Part shown: one piece after another, positions 46,446 through 59,702 of the stretch | How the letters are laid out: the number at the start of each line of letters is the position of its first letter | Numbering within the stretch: the stretch's first letter is position 1 | From: Streptococcus pneumoniae | GTDB taxonomy: Bacteria > Bacillota > Bacilli > Lactobacillales > Streptococcaceae | DNA length: 64,000 bases | NCBI RefSeq assembly: GCF_001096185.1 | Contig: NZ_CRPU01000008.1 | Span: 1-64,000 of the forward strand | Direction: 5' to 3' | Position numbers and translations under genes: made by a program | The notes under the pieces: generated by a model | What the model saw: only the letters and a program-made list of their open reading frames with translations | Databases searched by the model: none | What the model was told of the DNA's origin: nothing

Positions 46446-46530
46446 TTGTCTGAAATATTGTCCAGACAAGGCTCACAGCAGTTAAATCTTCTGAAAAAGT
46501 CGGATTTAGCTGCTCTTTTTGTGCTTTTTT
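46446..46530 (+). promoter_or_regulatory. Tandem hairpins in the rpoB leader, the second terminator-like
   Basis: Hairpin 1 is TTGTCTG (46446-46452) with CAGACAA (46463-46469). Hairpin 2 is a 12-bp stem AGCAGTTAAATC (46477-46488) with GATTTAGCTGCT (46503-46514), followed by CTTTTTGTGCTTTTTTT, which looks like an intrinsic terminator about 145 nt upstream of the start. It may limit read-through into rpoBC. Confidence 0.65.
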
Positions 46531-46673
46531 TCAGGATTTCGAGCAGTTGTAACAAAGACTTAAAAATTCTGAAAATTCATCAAGAGGACACGGTGATAAG
46601 GGTTTTACAACCATATGACGATTAGAAAGCCTGATTGACAAGGCTTGGAACTTATTTACAAAGGAGAATCATC

Positions 46674-50282
<3,609 letters not shown>

Positions 50283-50314
50283 GCAGTTCACTTAGAATAG
50301 AAAGGGAAGAAATA

Positions 50315-53300
50315 GTGGTTGATGTAAATCGTTTTAAAAGTATGCAAATCACCCTAGCTTCTCCAAGTAAAGTCCGTTCATGGTCTTATGGAGAAGTCAA
50401 AAAACCTGAAACAATCAATTACCGTACCTTGAAACCAGAACGTGAAGGTCTCTTTGATGAAGTTATCTTTGGACCTACAAAAGACTGGGAATGTGCTTGT
50501 GGTAAGTACAAACGCATTCGTTATAGAGGGATTGTTTGTGACCGCTGTGGGGTTGAAGTAACGCGTACGAAAGTTCGTCGTGAGCGTATGGGGCACATCG
50601 AATTGAAAGCTCCTGTATCTCACATCTGGTACTTCAAGGGGATTCCAAGCCGTATGGGCTTGACCCTTGATATGAGCCCTCGTGCCCTCGAGGAAGTTAT
50701 CTACTTTGCGGCTTATGTGGTGATTGATCCCAAGGATACACCACTTGAGCACAAGTCTATCATGACAGAGCGCGAATACCGTGAGCGCTTGCGTGAATAT
50801 GGTTATGGATCGTTCGTTGCCAAGATGGGTGCCGAAGCTATCCAAGACCTTTTGAAACAAGTAGATCTTGAAAAAGAAATTGCTGAACTCAAAGAAGAGT
50901 TGAAAACAGCTACTGGACAAAAACGTGTCAAAGCCATCCGTCGTTTGGATGTTTTGGATGCCTTTTACAAGTCTGGAAACAAACCTGAATGGATGATTCT
51001 CAACATCCTTCCGGTTATTCCACCAGATCTTCGTCCTATGTTGCAGTTGGATGGTGGCCGTTTTGCCTCATCTGACTTGAACGACCTTTACCGTCGTGTT
51101 ATCAACCGTAACAACCGTTTGGCTCGTTTGCTTGAGTTGAATGCACCAGGTATCATCGTTCAAAATGAGAAGCGTATGCTTCAAGAAGCGGTTGACGCTT
51201 TGATTGACAATGGTCGTCGTGGTCGTCCAATCACAGGACCAGGTAGCCGTCCTCTTAAATCATTGAGCCACATGCTTAAAGGTAAACAAGGACGCTTCCG
51301 TCAAAACCTGCTCGGTAAACGTGTTGACTTCTCAGGACGTTCCGTTATCGCCGTTGGTCCAACTCTTAAGATGTACCAATGTGGTGTGCCACGTGAAATG
51401 GCGATCGAACTCTTTAAACCATTCGTGATGCGTGAAATCGTTGCGCGTGATATCGTGCAAAACGTCAAAGCAGCTAAACGCTTGGTGGAACGCGGAGATG
51501 AGCGTATCTGGGATATTCTGGAAGAAGTGATCAAAGAACACCCAGTACTTTTGAACCGCGCACCGACTCTTCACCGTTTGGGTATCCAAGCCTTCGAGCC
51601 AGTCTTGATTGATGGTAAGGCCCTTCGCTTGCACCCGCTTGTCTGTGAAGCCTACAATGCCGACTTTGACGGGGACCAAATGGCCATCCACGTACCCCTT
51701 TCAGAAGAAGCTCAAGCAGAAGCTCGTATCTTGATGTTGGCTGCTGAGCATATCTTGAACCCGAAAGATGGTAAACCAGTTGTTACTCCATCTCAGGACA
51801 TGGTATTGGGTAACTACTACTTGACTATGGAAGAAGCTGGTCGTGAAGGTGAAGGAATGGTCTTCAAAGACCGTGACGAAGCGGTTATGGCTTACCGCAA
51901 TGGTTATGTTCACCTTCACTCACGTGTTGGTATTGCAACAGACAGCCTCAACAAGCCTTGGACAGAAGAGCAAAAACACAAGGTCTTGCTTACAACAGTT
52001 GGTAAAATCCTCTTCAACGACATCATGCCAGAGGGCCTACCATACTTGCAAGAACCAAACAATGCCAACTTGACAGAAGGCGTTCCAGCCAAATACTTCT
52101 TGCCACTAGGTGGGGACATCAAGGAAGCTATCAGCAATCTTGAACTCAACCCTCCATTCAAGAAGAAAAACCTTGGAAATATCATCGCTGAAATCTTCAA
52201 ACGTTTCCGTACTACAGAAACTTCTGCCTTGCTTGACCGTATGAAGAACCTCGGTTACCACCACTCAACTCTTGCAGGATTGACAGTGGGTATTGCCGAT
52301 ATCCCAGTCGTTGATGACAAGGCTGAAATCATTGAAGAATCACACAAACGTGTAGAACAAATCACAAAACAATTCCGTCGTGGTATGATCACAGACGACG
52401 AGCGTTACAATGCTGTTACAGCTGAATGGCGTGCTGCCCGTGAAAAACTAGAGAAACGTTTGATTGCCAACCAAGATCCTAAGAACCCAATCGTTATGAT
52501 GATGGACTCTGGAGCCCGTGGTAATATCTCAAACTTCTCACAGCTTGCCGGTATGCGTGGTCTGATGGCGGCTCCGAATGGACGTATTATGGAATTGCCA
52601 ATCCTTTCAAACTTCCGCGAAGGTTTGTCAGTACTCGAAATGTTCTTCTCAACTCACGGTGCGCGTAAAGGTATGACCGATACGGCCCTTAAGACAGCCG
52701 ACTCAGGTTACTTGACTCGTCGTTTGGTTGACGTTGCCCAAGACGTTATCATCCGTGAGGACGACTGTGGAACTGACCGTGGTCTCTTGATCCGCTCTAT
52801 CGCAGAAGGAAAAGAGATGATCGAGTCTCTCGAAGAGCGTCTCAATGGTCGTTACACTAAGAAAACTGTTAAACATCCAGAAACTGGTGCAGTTATCATT
52901 GGTCCAAATGAGTTGATTACAGAAGACAAGGCGCGTGAAATTGTCAATGCTGGTGTGGAAGAAGTGACTATCCGCTCTGTATTTACATGTAACACTCGTC
53001 ACGGTGTCTGCCGTCACTGTTACGGTATCAACTTGGCGACTGGTGATGCGGTTGAAGTTGGTGAAGCAGTTGGTACAATCGCTGCCCAATCTATCGGGGA
53101 ACCTGGTACACAGCTTACAATGCGTACCTTCCACACGGGTGGGGTTGCCTCAAATACCGATATCACTCAGGGTCTTCCTCGTGTCCAAGAAATCTTTGAA
53201 GCCCGCAATCCTAAAGGGGAAGCGGTTATCACAGAGGTTAAAGGACAAGTTACTGCCATTGAAGAAGATGCTTCAACTCGTACTAAGAAAGTCTTTGTTA

Positions 53301-53992
53301 AGGGTGAAACTGGCGAAGGTGAATATGTCGTTCCATTTACAGCTCGTATGCGTGTCGAAGTTGGGGACCAAGTAGCGCGTGGTGCTGCTCTTACAGAAGG
53401 TTCTATCCAACCAAAACGTCTCCTTGCAGTTCGCGATGTCTTGTCAGTTGAAACTTACCTTCTCGGTGAAGTACAAAAAGTTTACCGTAGCCAAGGGGTA
53501 GAAATCGGTGACAAACACATCGAGGTAATGGTTCGTCAAATGATCCGTAAAGTACGTGTCATGGATCCAGGTGACACAGATCTTCTCATGGGTACTCTCA
53601 TGGATATCAATGACTTTACAGATGCCAACAAAGATGTCCTTATCGCAGGAGGAGTTCCAGCGACAGGTCGTCCAGTCCTTATGGGAATTACCAAAGCCTC
53701 ACTTGAAACCAACAGTTTCTTGTCAGCGGCTTCCTTCCAGGAAACAACTCGTGTCCTTACTGACGCAGCTATCCGTGGTAAGAAAGACCATCTCCTTGGA
53801 CTTAAGGAAAATGTTATCATCGGTAAGATTATTCCAGCAGGTACTGGTATGGCCCGTTACCGTAACCTTGAACCACATGCTATCAACGAAGAAGAATACC
53901 TTAACCCTCCAGTAGAGGAAGAAGGAAACGAAGAAACAACAGAAGTAGTTGTGGATACTGCCGTTGAAACTGTGGAAGAAACAGTAGAATAA
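50315..53992 (+). CDS. rpoC: DNA-directed RNA polymerase subunit beta'
   Basis: The 1225-residue subunit has the N-terminal zinc site (CACG then CDRCG), the catalytic triad in NADFDGDQM (Asp450, Asp452, Asp454) and the second zinc site ([13 protein letters not shown]). It starts with GTG at 50315, with AAAGGGAAG upstream. The C terminus is an acidic Glu/Val-rich tail. It is cotranscribed with rpoB and followed by a terminator. Confidence 0.98.
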   Translation: MVDVNRFKSMQITLASPSKVRSWSYGEVKKPETINYRTLKPEREGLFDEVIFGPTKDWECACGKYKRIRYRGIVCDRCGVEVTRTKVRRERMGHIELKAPVSHIWYFKGIPSRMGLTLDMSPRALEEVIYFAAYVVIDPKDTPLEHKSIMTEREYRERLREYGYGSFVAKMGAEAIQDLLKQVDLEKEIAELKEELKTATGQKRVKAIRRLDVLDAFYKSGNKPEWMILNILPVIPPDLRPMLQLDGGRFASSDLNDLYRRVINRNNRLARLLELNAPGIIVQNEKRMLQEAVDALIDNGRRGRPITGPGSRPLKSLSHMLKGKQGRFRQNLLGKRVDFSGRSVIAVGPTLKMYQCGVPREMAIELFKPFVMREIVARDIVQNVKAAKRLVERGDERIWDILEEVIKEHPVLLNRAPTLHRLGIQAFEPVLIDGKALRLHPLVCEAYNADFDGDQMAIHVPLSEEAQAEARILMLAAEHILNPKDGKPVVTPSQDMVLGNYYLTMEEAGREGEGMVFKDRDEAVMAYRNGYVHLHSRVGIATDSLNKPWTEEQKHKVLLTTVGKILFNDIMPEGLPYLQEPNNANLTEGVPAKYFLPLGGDIKEAISNLELNPPFKKKNLGNIIAEIFKRFRTTETSALLDRMKNLGYHHSTLAGLTVGIADIPVVDDKAEIIEESHKRVEQITKQFRRGMITDDERYNAVTAEWRAAREKLEKRLIANQDPKNPIVMMMDSGARGNISNFSQLAGMRGLMAAPNGRIMELPILSNFREGLSVLEMFFSTHGARKGMTDTALKTADSGYLTRRLVDVAQDVIIREDDCGTDRGLLIRSIAEGKEMIESLEERLNGRYTKKTVKHPETGAVIIGPNELITEDKAREIVNAGVEEVTIRSVFTCNTRHGVCRHCYGINLATGDAVEVGEAVGTIAAQSIGEPGTQLTMRTFHTGGVASNTDITQGLPRVQEIFEARNPKGEAVITEVKGQVTAIEEDASTRTKKVFVKGETGEGEYVVPFTARMRVEVGDQVARGAALTEGSIQPKRLLAVRDVLSVETYLLGEVQKVYRSQGVEIGDKHIEVMVRQMIRKVRVMDPGDTDLLMGTLMDINDFTDANKDVLIAGGVPATGRPVLMGITKASLETNSFLSAASFQETTRVLTDAAIRGKKDHLLGLKENVIIGKIIPAGTGMARYRNLEPHAINEEEYLNPPVEEEGNEETTEVVVDTAVETVEETVE

Positions 53993-54001
53993 GAGAGAAT
54001 G

Positions 54002-54028
54002 AGAGAGCCCTCGGGTTCTCTTTCTATT
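54002..54028 (+). terminator. rpoBC terminator
   Basis: AGAGAGCCC (54002-54010) pairs with GGGTTCTCT (54013-54021), followed by TTCTATTTT. Confidence 0.78.
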
Positions 54029-54064
54029 TTCTGAAAACTTTCTCCATTTTTCCATGAAATATGG

Positions 54065-54070
54065 TAAAAT
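54065..54070 (+). promoter_or_regulatory. Possible ndk promoter (extended -10) upstream of BOX
   Basis: TGG before TAAAAT (54065-54070), without a clear -35. If used, the ndk leader would contain the whole BOX element. Confidence 0.4.
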
Positions 54071-54071
54071 A

Positions 54072-54230
54072 ATACTCAATGAAAATCAAAGAGCAAACTA
54101 GGAAACTAGTCGCAGGTTGCTCAAAGCACTGCTTTGAGGTGGTAGATAGAACTGACGAAGTCAGCTCAAAACACTGTTTTGAGGTTGCAGATAGAGTTGA
54201 CGTGGTTTGAAGAGATTTTCGAAGAGTATA
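54072..54230 (-). repeat. BOX element between rpoC and ndk, minus orientation
   Basis: On plus it reads boxC (ATACTCAATGAAAATCAAAG), two boxB-like units (with GACGAAGTCAGCTCAAAACA) and boxA (GAAGAGATTTTCGAAGAGTA). It ends 29 bp before the ndk start. Confidence 0.92.
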
Positions 54231-54259
54231 AAAGAAAGAAGCTGACAAAGGAGACGAGG

Positions 54260-54673
54260 ATGGAACAGACATTTTTTATCATTAAACCAGATGGTGTAAA
54301 AAGAGGACTAGTGGGGGAAGTGTTGAAACGCATCGAACAACGTGGATTGACAATCGAAAAATTGGAGTTGCGTTCACAGGTTTCAGAAGAGTTGATTGAT
54401 CAGCACTATCATAACTTGGTTGGTCAAAGTTTTTACCCACCGATTCGTGAATTTATGACTTCAGGTCCAGTTCTTGTGGGTGTCATTTCAGGTCCCAAAG
54501 TAATCGAAACTTGGCGGACTATGATGGGGGCAACTCGTCCAGAAGAAGCTTTACCAGGAACGATTCGAGGTGATTTTGCAAAAGCTGCTGGAGAAAACCA
54601 AGCTATTCAAAATGTTGTACATGGTTCAGATTCAGAAGAGTCAGCTAAGCGAGAAATTGCTCTTTGGTTTTAA
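54260..54673 (+). CDS. ndk: Nucleoside diphosphate kinase
   Basis: The 137-residue enzyme equalises NTP and dNTP pools. It shows [16 protein letters not shown] at the start and the phospho-histidine His121 in [21 protein letters not shown] precedes ATG 54260. It lies between a BOX element and the accessory region, and is the last core gene before it. Confidence 0.95.
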   Translation: MEQTFFIIKPDGVKRGLVGEVLKRIEQRGLTIEKLELRSQVSEELIDQHYHNLVGQSFYPPIREFMTSGPVLVGVISGPKVIETWRTMMGATRPEEALPGTIRGDFAKAAGENQAIQNVVHGSDSEESAKREIALWF

Positions 54674-54810
54674 GAGTGGATTGGCTCAATCAATTGGTTA
54701 AAAGCTCATTTGAATAGAAAGTATAGTCAATTAGTTTAAGACATGACGCATAATATCAAATTTTTTAGTTTTTGATATGGTGCGTTTTTTGATTAAGTGA
54801 CTATCAGTTC

Positions 54811-54954
54811 GTCTCGCTCCGTTAGGTGCGAGACAAAAAAACACCCGCTATGCGGGTGCGCGTCGAAGGTTATACCAAAAAAACTCCAAACGCGATACAA
54901 TAAAGGTGTTCAAGCCAATTGTAAAGCGAAAGGAGAAAAATATGGCACAAAAGG
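54811..54954 (+). mobile_element. Left-end remnant of an IS200/IS605-family element
   Basis: Two stem-loops, GTCTCGC/GCGAGAC (54811-54834) and CACCCGC/GCGGGTG (54842-54858), are followed by a leader, AAAGGAG and ATG 54942 with codons M-A-Q-K. This resembles the start of the common pneumococcal IS200-type transposase (MAQKAHS) as I recall it. After four codons the similarity stops, so the transposase body is missing. Confidence 0.7.
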
Positions 54955-54979
54955 TTCTTTTGTCCTGTTCTTGTTTCAA

Positions 54980-55306
54980 TTGACTATATTTCTATACTTT
55001 TTCTTCCTTTCTCTGTGAAAATCGCAAATTTATCCCACCTTTTCTCAATACTGAAACAACATCTTTCCAGAACTTTAATAATTTCTTTTTGTATTAAATC
55101 ATTATTTAACTAAATCTTTGGAGGCAATACGTTTTCAAAGCTACTTTTTTACCATAGGTTTTGAGCCTTCAACACAGATTACTAAGCCAAAAATGCTCTA
55201 AATTTTTGAAATTCTAACAAATTCCACTCAACTTTATCATCATCTTTGACTTTCACAATATCTTCCTCAAAATAACATGGAATAAAGATAGTTTTCTTTC
55301 GAAACG
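54980..55306 (+). repeat. 327-bp direct repeat, copy A
   Basis: It starts TTGACTATATTTCTATAC and ends TTTCGAAACG. By eye it differs from copy B (58675-59001) at about 8 positions with no indel. On minus it contains two decayed coding tails, one ending KFRAFLA-stop and one ending GRKSIEI-stop, so it looks like pieces of former genes. Confidence 0.92.
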
Positions 55307-55391
55307 ATTGTAGGAGGAAAATCTCTCCTACGCGATTATTGATTCATGATAATATTTCAGTAACTCATCGTGCAATTAAAAACAAGGATTT

Positions 55392-56024
55392 TTATTTCAG
55401 ACTATCCATCGTGAACACTTCATCAGCCATCTCCCAAATTGCCGGATTATGTGTTGCGATAATGATTAGCCTATTATCATCTCGAAGAGATAGCAAAATC
55501 TCCATAATCAACTGAGAGGTTGCTGGGTCTATTGAAGCTGTTGGCTCATCTGCCAGAATAAGGGGTGGATTCTTTAAGATAACTTTTGCCAAGGCAACCC
55601 GTTGCGATTCTCCGCCCGATAACTCAAAGATGCGCTTATCTAGGTCAAGATAAGCCAGGCCGACCTGTTCTAAAGCCTGCTTCTGCCTCAACCGCTGTTC
55701 CGACCGACTCAACTTTTGACCAATGAGACCTAGCTTAAGGTTTTCTTCAATACTTTGGTTTTCAATTAAGCCAAAGTTCTGGAAGAGGTAGCCCAATTCG
55801 TGACGGAAAAAATCACTCGATTTATAATTGGCCAAGTCTTTACCTCGGTAAAAAATCGTCCCATCATAAGATTCTAATTTTCCAATCATGTTCATCAAGG
55901 TTGTTTTTCCGCTACCACTTGAACCAATTAAGGCATAGACTTTTCCAGCCTCAAATGTCATTGAAAGATTCGAAAATAACTCTCGTTCTCCAAAAGATTT
56001 ACTCACCTGTTTAAGTTCAATCAT
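55392..56024 (-). CDS. Bacteriocin cassette 1: ABC ATPase (lactococcin-972 type)
   Basis: The 210-residue ATPase has Walker A GSSGSGKT (about 34-41), YLFQNFGLIENQS with the Q-loop, signature LSGGESQRVALAK, Walker B LILADEP and switch His in ATHNPAIW. It starts 1 nt after the stop of the permease gene. It is a close relative of the ATPase at 26155. With the permease it should form the export or immunity transporter for the lactococcin-972-like peptide at 58144. Confidence 0.9.
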   Translation of the reverse strand: MIELKQVSKSFGERELFSNLSMTFEAGKVYALIGSSGSGKTTLMNMIGKLESYDGTIFYRGKDLANYKSSDFFRHELGYLFQNFGLIENQSIEENLKLGLIGQKLSRSEQRLRQKQALEQVGLAYLDLDKRIFELSGGESQRVALAKVILKNPPLILADEPTASIDPATSQLIMEILLSLRDDNRLIIIATHNPAIWEMADEVFTMDSLK

Positions 56025-56025
56025 A

Positions 56026-58041
56026 TTAACCTCCCTTCAAAACAAGCATGGACATCTTGTTTTCTTTCTGCATTTGGACATGTAACTGTAAAAGAGATAG
56101 ACCAGTAAAGAGTAACAAGACTAAGAAAGCAACTACTATCTCTACCATAAGAAATACACTCGCAACAAATCCCAGTAAAAACACACCCAGTTGAGCAAAG
56201 AGATAAGTGCGATGGATTTCTAAGAACCTGAGACCTGCAATGCGTTTGATAAAAATGGCACGTCTAAATTCTTCAAAGTAGAGCCTATTCATAGTGTTAA
56301 ACAACAAGATTGAAGTTGCAATCCCAAGCACAGCTCCTGCTAGCATTACCCAACGTTCCCTCTGGATATTATCCAATAATGTGATGTAGTTGTGGTAACC
56401 TGTTTGCATTTCTGAGACCCAATTTTCAATGCCTTGTCTCTGGATAAGCTCCTGGGCATCAGACAATTGATTAAAGAGAATGTAGTTCTGTACTGCGTCT
56501 ATCCAAAACAAAATGGACTGTGGACCAGTTGATTGGGGTGTTATAACAATGATGATTGGATCTTTCAAAAATTGTTGGTAAGAAATAGGGGTCGTATTAT
56601 ACACAAAACGATCCTGACCTGATTCTAAATAACCTACCGTAGCAGTCATTTGCTGTCGTTCATCTTGACTAGACATGCGACTGGTTAAGTCGTCTTCAAA
56701 AACAGATTTATAATGTTCTTCCTCTGAACGGAGGTGTTCAGGCAGCAATAAGACAAACTCCCCTACATCAAGGTGATTCATCTTTTGCTCAATAGTTGTA
56801 TCTACAGGAATGTTTTGACGCTCCAAGTATTGCGGTGTGACGATAAGGACATTGCCATTCGGGCTGTAATCGTACCATTCTGTAGAGGTTATAAAGTTTT
56901 TGGAGGAAGCCATGCCATTTTGCAAAGTACGGTCAATTAACTGGTGTCTAGATAAGAAAGCCTTTTGTTCTGAAACAGCCAGATCCATCAATTGATACCA
57001 AGTTCTGAGTTTCCTTTGAGCTTGTTCATCAAAACCAGGACTCGTTCCTTCACGGCTGATTGATAGGGTAATCAGTTGCCTTTCCTGGCTCCAAGCCTCT
57101 TGTCCAATCCGATGCTGTTGCCAGGCTTGGGAATACTTTAAGCTACTCCCTATTCCCAGCGTTACAATAATAATCGCTAATAGTTGACCGATTAAAATCA
57201 AACTAATGATTCCTCTGACAGGCACTTGCCCTTTTATAATCTGCATCAGGTGTATCTTTTTTATCCCAACTGCGAAGAGTTGAGCGAAAAACAGGGAGAT
57301 AGACAACAAGATGAGATTATAACTGAGCAAGCCTGCTCCTATGGTCATTAGGGATTGCGTTGGAAGCGACAGAATTTTTTGCATAAGAATGGTGAGCACG
57401 CCAGCTAAACTGAAACCAACAGCTATCCCTTTCAAATCCTCACCAACTGGTCTAAGAAAAATGGACCACCGTTTCTCTCCTGAAATGAGGCGAATGCCCG
57501 ACGACCGTAATTGGCTAATTTGACTAATTAAAGTCAGTGCTCCAAAGGTTAAGATGAAAATCAATAAACTGATTAACTGAAATCCGTTACTAAAGATAGC
57601 CATTAACGTAGATAGTTTAGATGGAATTGTCAGGTGCATATTAGTCAAGCCAAGTTGACTTAGCTCCTCCCTTAGCAAGTGAATATCTAGGTGTCCATCG
57701 AATACAAAATAGTTTGTTTCAACACTACTACTTTGAGCATCTTCTAGTTTTTTTTCCTGAAGCCCATCAGGCAACTTTCCGTCCCCAAAGGTCGTATAAG
57801 AAAAAACTGTAGTACCTTCTGAGTTAGGATCTTGGTGTTGAATCGCAATAAAGCTATCTGTTTCTTCTGCTAGTTTTTCCAAGCGTGTAGCAACATGCTG
57901 AAAAGTTGTTTCAGGGGAAGAATCACGTACAACAACGTTGGGGTAATAATAGGAGACATATGTATCAGTCCAAATGGTAAATACCCAAACAAAGAACAAA
58001 CTAGCAAGCAGGTTGGATATGAGTATAAATAATTTTTTCAT
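56026..58041 (-). CDS. Bacteriocin cassette 1: integral membrane protein (DUF1430-like)
   Basis: The 671-residue protein repeats the family layout: one N-terminal membrane segment (about 2-22), an external region, a four-helix cluster (about 150-300), a second external domain (about 300-560) and three C-terminal helices. It shares motifs such as SGIRLISGE, PNGNVLIVTPQYL and DPIIIVITPQSTG with the copy at 24123. Such proteins are described as bacteriocin-associated immunity or transport proteins of lactococcin-972 loci. Confidence 0.87.
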   Translation of the reverse strand: MKKLFILISNLLASLFFVWVFTIWTDTYVSYYYPNVVVRDSSPETTFQHVATRLEKLAEETDSFIAIQHQDPNSEGTTVFSYTTFGDGKLPDGLQEKKLEDAQSSSVETNYFVFDGHLDIHLLREELSQLGLTNMHLTIPSKLSTLMAIFSNGFQLISLLIFILTFGALTLISQISQLRSSGIRLISGEKRWSIFLRPVGEDLKGIAVGFSLAGVLTILMQKILSLPTQSLMTIGAGLLSYNLILLSISLFFAQLFAVGIKKIHLMQIIKGQVPVRGIISLILIGQLLAIIIVTLGIGSSLKYSQAWQQHRIGQEAWSQERQLITLSISREGTSPGFDEQAQRKLRTWYQLMDLAVSEQKAFLSRHQLIDRTLQNGMASSKNFITSTEWYDYSPNGNVLIVTPQYLERQNIPVDTTIEQKMNHLDVGEFVLLLPEHLRSEEEHYKSVFEDDLTSRMSSQDERQQMTATVGYLESGQDRFVYNTTPISYQQFLKDPIIIVITPQSTGPQSILFWIDAVQNYILFNQLSDAQELIQRQGIENWVSEMQTGYHNYITLLDNIQRERWVMLAGAVLGIATSILLFNTMNRLYFEEFRRAIFIKRIAGLRFLEIHRTYLFAQLGVFLLGFVASVFLMVEIVVAFLVLLLFTGLSLLQLHVQMQKENKMSMLVLKGG

Positions 58042-58143
58042 AGTGCATTCCTTATTCTAAAACAGAGGGCAGAAATACCCCTGACCTCTATAAACTAACA
58101 AGCTTACTAAACTATTGATAAAAGAATCTTCTTCAATTATTCT

Positions 58144-58440
58144 TTACCATCCCGCATCAAATGTAATTCGCTCCCCCAAATTTGTATTAACAAACGCATA
58201 GGCCGCACTACGTGCTCCTGCATAAACTGTTTTTTGATTGTCACGTCCATTACTTCCAACATAGGCCCAGTGATACTGTGAACCATGATAATAATTCGAA
58301 AATGCTCCCCAATTATTTGGATCATGATGGCCTCCATAGGTCCACTCGCCACCACGGTGAGAAACTGCCAAAACAGGAAGAGCCAAACTAAATGCCAAAA
58401 CGGCAAGGGATGATGCAACTACTTTTCTAAATTTTAACAT
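58144..58440 (-). CDS. Bacteriocin cassette 1: lactococcin-972 family precursor
   Basis: The 98-residue secreted precursor has a Sec signal peptide (cleavage near PVLAVS, about residue 26). The mature peptide of about 70 residues has the family pattern: GGEWTYG, GAFSNYYHGSQYHWAYV, and the tail ITFDAGW. Lactococcin 972 is a non-modified bacteriocin that binds lipid II and blocks septum formation; that mode is known for the prototype only. AGAGGAG precedes ATG 58440. The permease and ATPase lie directly downstream. Confidence 0.9.
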   Translation of the reverse strand: MLKFRKVVASSLAVLAFSLALPVLAVSHRGGEWTYGGHHDPNNWGAFSNYYHGSQYHWAYVGSNGRDNQKTVYAGARSAAYAFVNTNLGERITFDAGW

Positions 58441-59056
58441 ATTATTACTCCTCTGAATGAAATATTATGAAAATGAGCGAAATGTAACTATATATTTTAA
58501 TTAGAAATCTCAGTCTGAATTATAGTATCCTATTTTTTCCTCCTTTCTAACTGCACGTTCCTTTCTACAGGCAGAGACCTAATTTTATAAACCAATCTTA
58601 AATACTTTAGATTTTGTAACTCATCATTTTCAACAGTTGGCTAGCTATGAAAGCATTTTATCAAACATCTCCATTTGACTATATTTCTATACTTTTTCTT
58701 CCTTTCTCTGTGAAAATCGCAAGTTTTTCCCACTTTTTCTCAATACTGAAACAACATCTTTCCAGAACTTCAATAATTTCTTTTTGTGTTAAATCATTAT
58801 TTAACTAAATCTTTGGAGGCAATACATTTTCAAAGCTACTTTTTTACCATAGGTTTTGAGCCTTCAACACAGATTACTAAGCCAAAAATGCTCTAAATTT
58901 TTGAAATTCTAACAAATTCCACTCAACTTCATCATCATCTTTGACTTTCACAATATCTTCCTCAAAATAACATGGAATAAAGATAGTTTTCTTTTGAAAC
59001 GGGTTCAGAAGTAACCGTATCAAGTGCTAATAATGCTTGAGTTAATTTACAAGAAC
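58441..59056. other. Intergenic region between the two bacteriocin cassettes
   Basis: The first 230 bp contain the upstream region of cassette 1 with a minus-strand TATAAT (58524-58519) but no good -35. Copy B of the 327-bp repeat follows (58675-59001), then the short tail of cassette 2. No gene is seen. Confidence 0.7.
58675..59001 (+). repeat. 327-bp direct repeat, copy B
   Basis: Same length, direction and sequence as copy A apart from about 8 substitutions. It separates cassette 1 from cassette 2, so cassette 1 lies exactly between the two copies. Confidence 0.92.
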
Positions 59057-59698
59057 CTACTCCAGTGAAATGATCCTATCACATTGCCGTGCTTGCTCCA
59101 TGTTATGCGTAACAACCAAAATTGTTTTACCAAATTGATCTCTCAAAGTTCGAATCAAATCGAATGCTTTTTGAGACATTTCAGGATCTAACGATCCGGT
59201 TGGTTCATCTGCTAGGACAATATCTCCGGGCTTTAAAATAGCTCTCACAATCGCAATTCTCTGCTGTTCACCTCCCGATAATTCATTGATTTTACTATTT
59301 AACCGATTTTGTAGACCAACAAATTCTAGCGTTTCCTTGATTCTCTGCTCTTTCTCCTGTCTAGAGAAATTCGAAAAAGTCATGGCAAGCATCAGGTTAT
59401 CTTTCACACTAGATGTAGAAATGAGTGCATTGGATTGAAAAAGATAGTTGATGACATTCCTTCGATAATGAACTGCTGATTGCGAATTTACCTTAGGCAA
59501 AACTTTTCCGTTGATTAGGATTTTACCACTGTCAACAGTATCCAATAGTCCAATCATATTGAGGATAGTCGATTTTCCAGAACCAGAAGGTCCTACTAAA
59601 GCTACAAATTCATTTTCCTCAATATCAAAGCTTAAGTCTTTGAAAATTTCTCTTGAACCAAATTGTTTTGATACATTTTGTACTGAAATTCTAGACAT
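59057..59698 (-). CDS. Bacteriocin cassette 2: ABC ATPase
   Basis: The 213-residue ATPase has Walker A GPSGSGKST, a Q-loop in YLFQSNALIS, signature LSGGEQQRIAIVRAIL, Walker B IVLADEP and switch His in VTHNMEQA. It follows the permease gene after 4 nt. It is clearly more distant from the ATPases at 26155 and 55392 than those are from each other. It should power the cassette 2 transporter. Confidence 0.9.
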   Translation of the reverse strand: MSRISVQNVSKQFGSREIFKDLSFDIEENEFVALVGPSGSGKSTILNMIGLLDTVDSGKILINGKVLPKVNSQSAVHYRRNVINYLFQSNALISTSSVKDNLMLAMTFSNFSRQEKEQRIKETLEFVGLQNRLNSKINELSGGEQQRIAIVRAILKPGDIVLADEPTGSLDPEMSQKAFDLIRTLRDQFGKTILVVTHNMEQARQCDRIISLE

Positions 59699-59702
59699 GA
59701 GA

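Larger units (their letters stand above)
46251..46673. other. Divergent promoter region and rpoB leader
   Basis: It holds the minus-strand tRNA-Cys promoter, the rpoB promoter (46393-46421) and an untranslated rpoB leader of about 245 nt with two hairpins. No open reading frame of note is present in the leader. Confidence 0.75.
54674..55391. other. Non-coding junction between ndk and the accessory region
   Basis: It contains the IS200-type remnant (54811-54954), copy A of the 327-bp direct repeat (54980-55306) and a hairpin GTAGGAG/CTCCTAC (55310-55331). A 73-codon frame at 54797-55018 spans remnant and repeat and is not a real gene. Confidence 0.75.

Noticed and set aside
54797-55018. A 73-codon open frame after ndk
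   Set aside because: It joins an IS remnant to the 327-bp repeat and has no ribosome site or protein-like composition.
55310-55331. Hairpin GTAGGAG/CTCCTAC downstream of the cassette 1 ATPase as a terminator
   Set aside because: No T run follows on the minus side; left as an unassigned hairpin.
58137-58418. A second open frame over the cassette 1 bacteriocin gene
   Set aside because: It is the shifted frame of the real precursor; it lacks a ribosome site and the family motifs.
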